DNA of 64,000 nt, from NCBI GenBank assembly GCA_013146195.2, contig CM028379.1, positions 112,028,168 to 112,092,167 of the forward strand. Direction: 5' to 3'. This DNA comes from Codonopsis lanceolata. Its lineage: Eukaryota; Streptophyta; Magnoliopsida; Asterales; Campanulaceae. The translations under genes were made by a program, and so were the position numbers. How positions within the stretch are numbered: the stretch's first letter is position 1; every line of letters begins with the position of its first letter. Of this stretch, positions 61,602 to 64,000 are shown piece after piece. The notes under the pieces are model-generated. The model was given only the letters and a program-made list of their open reading frames with translations. It was not told where the DNA came from and made no database searches.

Positions 61602-62456
61602 ATGGTGGAAGATACTTTATTGACTCAGATGAAGAAAACTCAGACCAACATTTCCATCTGGGGCTTACTGTGTGCTTCTAAGACCCACCGTGATACACTG
61701 GCTAAGTCATTAAGTCAGGCGGTCATTCCTATTGAAACCTTCCCAAATGAGCTTACTCAGATGATCGGGAACATTCATTTCGGGAACGTAATAATGTTCA
61801 CTGATCTAGACCTACCAAGGGAAGGAACTAACCACATTGATGCTCTCCATATCACTGTGGGAATTTTGGAGAAACGGGTTCCCCGAGTTTTGGTAGATAA
61901 TGGGTCTTCACTGAATGTATGTCCTGCCAGTACATTAGCCAAACTGGGGATAAAGATATCAAAACTCACTCCTTCCTCGCAGACAATTAAGGCATACGAC
62001 AACACCAGTCGATGTGTCTTAGGGGTAGTCACTTTAATGTTAACCGTTGGGCCCTTAAATATGCCAGTTGAGTTCCAAGTCCTGGATATACCAGCCACCT
62101 TTAGCCTGTTGTTGGGACGCCCTTGGATTCATGGGGTAAAGGGGATAGCCTCTTCATTACACCAGCGTGTCAAATTCATCCACGATGACCACATAGTAAT
62201 TATTCTGGCCGACAAGATCGTGGAGAATAAGGAAAGTGAGGATATCCCAATCCTCGAGATAGAACATGAGGACACTGGTATTTTTCTCAGTGGCTTTGAG
62301 GTTATCCCCCAAGCTGTAGTCAACGCCATTGAATATGGCCGAGAAACTGACATCATTGGAAAGAAGGTCACTTCCCTAGGAAATATGGTCCCTTTAAACA
62401 TGTTCAGAAAAATGAATTATATGTCTGGTCTAGGTCTCGGCAGAAATCAGCAATGA
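61602..62456 (+). CDS. Tat/Ogre-type aspartic protease region with G-patch-like tail
   Basis: A 284-codon open frame. The protease core lies at about residues 90-190. It has VLVDNGSSLNVCPASTLAKL, where D-N-G-S replaces the usual D-T/S-G and is the normal form in this clade, and LLLGRPWIH as the second strand. The end (MNYMSGLGLGRNQ) has the glycine pattern of a G-patch motif, which follows protease in Tat/Ogre elements. This is the longest unbroken part of the element, but it belongs to a polyprotein interrupted on both sides. Confidence 0.7.
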   Translation: MVEDTLLTQMKKTQTNISIWGLLCASKTHRDTLAKSLSQAVIPIETFPNELTQMIGNIHFGNVIMFTDLDLPREGTNHIDALHITVGILEKRVPRVLVDNGSSLNVCPASTLAKLGIKISKLTPSSQTIKAYDNTSRCVLGVVTLMLTVGPLNMPVEFQVLDIPATFSLLLGRPWIHGVKGIASSLHQRVKFIHDDHIVIILADKIVENKESEDIPILEIEHEDTGIFLSGFEVIPQAVVNAIEYGRETDIIGKKVTSLGNMVPLNMFRKMNYMSGLGLGRNQQ

Positions 62457-63330
62457 CTAGTTAATTTAGTCCAAGACGAACTTAAGGAATGTATCCCTCC
62501 TTTCGGTCTAGGATACACACCTACTCCATTGAAGTAGCCACGGTCATGAAACGTAAACGTGAGAAAAGAAAGGCGAGAAAAGAGAAAAGCGTCCTTATGA
62601 ATATCCCCTCTCCAACCCTATAGAAAAACCTTAAATGGTTACTTTGTACGTAAGGGGGAAACTGAAGCCTATCTCATGTTCCCGTTGGGCTTGGGAACGG
62701 TCACTATATGGGAAAAGGTGTCCTGGTTGGGAAGTCTTTGAGGATGTCAGTATTCTCTCAGATAATATGGAACAGGTTACCACAGGCCCGTAGCCTTGCA
62801 TATAAGGCTGTCACCATTGAAAATACTTGGTCTATAGACCAAGATGATTATCTTTGGCCCTGCTAGATGATGACGGTGCGGGAGACGACTTTCTCGGGTA
62901 TGATAGGCAGAGGCACCGGTTATGAAAAGCTCCTGGCGAGTTCGAGTCTATTTCTAAAAGCCTCTGCATAATTGGTACACCACGACCGGTCCGCTCGACA
63001 CCGCAGACTTGGTAGACCGCCGGATATACTATCCCCACTCCTTTCCCAGCTAGCTTTACGGATTGGTCATCTACCAATCCGCTACCTATAGTTGAGGATC
63101 TCAAACCCCGGGTCCTCAACAATGTAATAACCCCATACGGTATGCTTTTAATAATAATATAAATGTCTTTGCTTATTCCTTAGTTGCACCTACTTTAAAA
63201 GACGCATTAAAAGATAATAATTATGATAATAAGTCATTTAATAAAATGGACCCAAAAGATAAAACTATCTACTTGAGCTTGCAAAGTCGGTTGAGTACCG
63301 AGAACGAGCCATTCATCGCCAGCCTCGAAG
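62457..63330 (+). other. Protease-RT linker, decayed
   Basis: Frames are broken. 62640-62700 gives a YFVRKGETEAYLMFPLGLG-like stretch. The rest is a poorly conserved linker, as expected between protease and RT in Tat/Ogre elements, where some members have an intron. I could not confirm splice sites. Confidence 0.4.
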
Positions 63331-64000
63331 ACACATCCACTATCACTAAATTTGGGCCGACAATAAAGTCAAAGAAATCATAATTGGCGGCTACCTCCAA
63401 GGCTCAGAAAGAAAGGCACTCATCGATCTCCTCAAAGAGTTCATAGACATCTTTGCCTGATCCTACGAAGATATGCCCGGCTATAGTCGAGCACCGGATT
63501 CCCACATATCAGGATGCTCGCCCGATCAAACGAAGCTCCGCCGCATTAAGCGAGAATGGTCACTACAAGTCAAAGAAGAAATCATGAAGCACAACTTCAT
63601 TCGGGTAGTTGAATACCCGACTGGCTGCCCAATATAGTGACTGCCGTTCCCAAGCCCAACGGAAAGTCGAGAACTGTGTAGACTTCGCGACCTCAACAAA
63701 GCGTCGCCCAAAGATGCTTCCCCCGCCCAACATTGATATTGTGGTAGATGTCGTCGCGACTCACAAAGTCCGATCTTTAAATCGGCGGCATGCTAGGTTA
63801 CAACCAAATCAAAATGGCAGCAGAAGACCAGGAGAAGACCTCATTCACTACTCCCTGGGGGACTTATTGTTACACTGTCATGCCATTCGGATTAGAGAAT
63901 GCCGGAGCCACTTACCAGAGGGCCGCCACCACCCTCTTCCACGACATGATCCATAAAGAGATGGAGGTCTATGTCGATGATATGATCGTGCATTCCAGCG
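63331..64000 (+). pseudogene. Tat/Ogre-type reverse transcriptase, cut by the window end
   Basis: Frame-shifted pieces are in order: LIDLLKEFIDIFA, SYEDMPG, a VEHRIPTYQDARPIK-like block, VDFATSTK (for RDLNKASPKD), and NIDIVVD. Then QIKMAAEDQEKTSF, TVMPFGL and the catalytic YVDDMIVHSS at about 63973-64000, where the window stops. Confidence 0.85.

Overview
The window is a block of nested plant LTR retrotransposons. Every coding stretch I can name is gag, pol or an extra (env-like) ORF of Ty1/copia or Ty3/gypsy. I find no host gene, tRNA, rRNA or bacterial feature. Sirevirus-, Athila- and Tat/Ogre-type elements, a Stowaway-like MITE and a moderately AT-rich base composition point to a flowering plant with a repeat-rich genome. 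I do not try to name the species. Two 100-base N runs (3901-4000 and 39354-39453) are assembly gaps. Almost all ORFs are broken by stops and frameshifts. Indels are dense in 1-9000, so some breaks may be consensus errors rather than biology.

Layout, left to right: (1) 1-3900, decayed copia pol and its 3' flank. (2) 4001-14053, a Sirevirus-like copia element on the + strand: gag, pol, an extra 3' ORF with an apparent intron right after its ATG, then a 3' LTR (12800-14053). (3) 14307-35030, a second copia element with both LTRs. Its 5' LTR holds a MITE (14386-14766). Its gag is split by a tandem array of a non-autonomous Athila-related element (15760-29724): four ~2.0 kb LTRs alternating with three short non-coding internal segments, in minus orientation. 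(4) 35102 to about 40060, the 3' end of a Sirevirus-like element on the minus strand (LTR, multiplied polypurine motifs, env-like remnant). (5) 40068-44673, an LTR-like promoter region, then an Athila-type 3' spacer and a truncated + strand Athila LTR. (6) 44674-45947, a truncated copy of the Sirevirus LTR of region 2. (7) 45948-58799, a structurally complete Athila-type element on the minus strand: LTR, tRNA-Asp-type primer site, gag, protease, RT, RNase H, integrase, internal promoter-like module, env-like ORF, 3' spacer, LTR. (8) 58800-64000, the 5' part of a Tat/Ogre-type gypsy element on the + strand, running off the window inside RT.

The most notable signals are four. The first is the 14 kb LTR-internal tandem array with a ~3.8 kb period inside one copia gag codon. 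The second is a promoter-like module (8-bp-arm palindromes in 25-bp pairs beside a TATA box) present both in the Athila LTR and internally just upstream of the env-like ORF. The third is the ATG-then-intron structure of the Sirevirus extra ORF. The fourth is a set of short non-coding motifs (a GTGTGC/GCACAC palindrome and AAGTTTGGGGG tracts) conserved across Athila families that are otherwise diverged.
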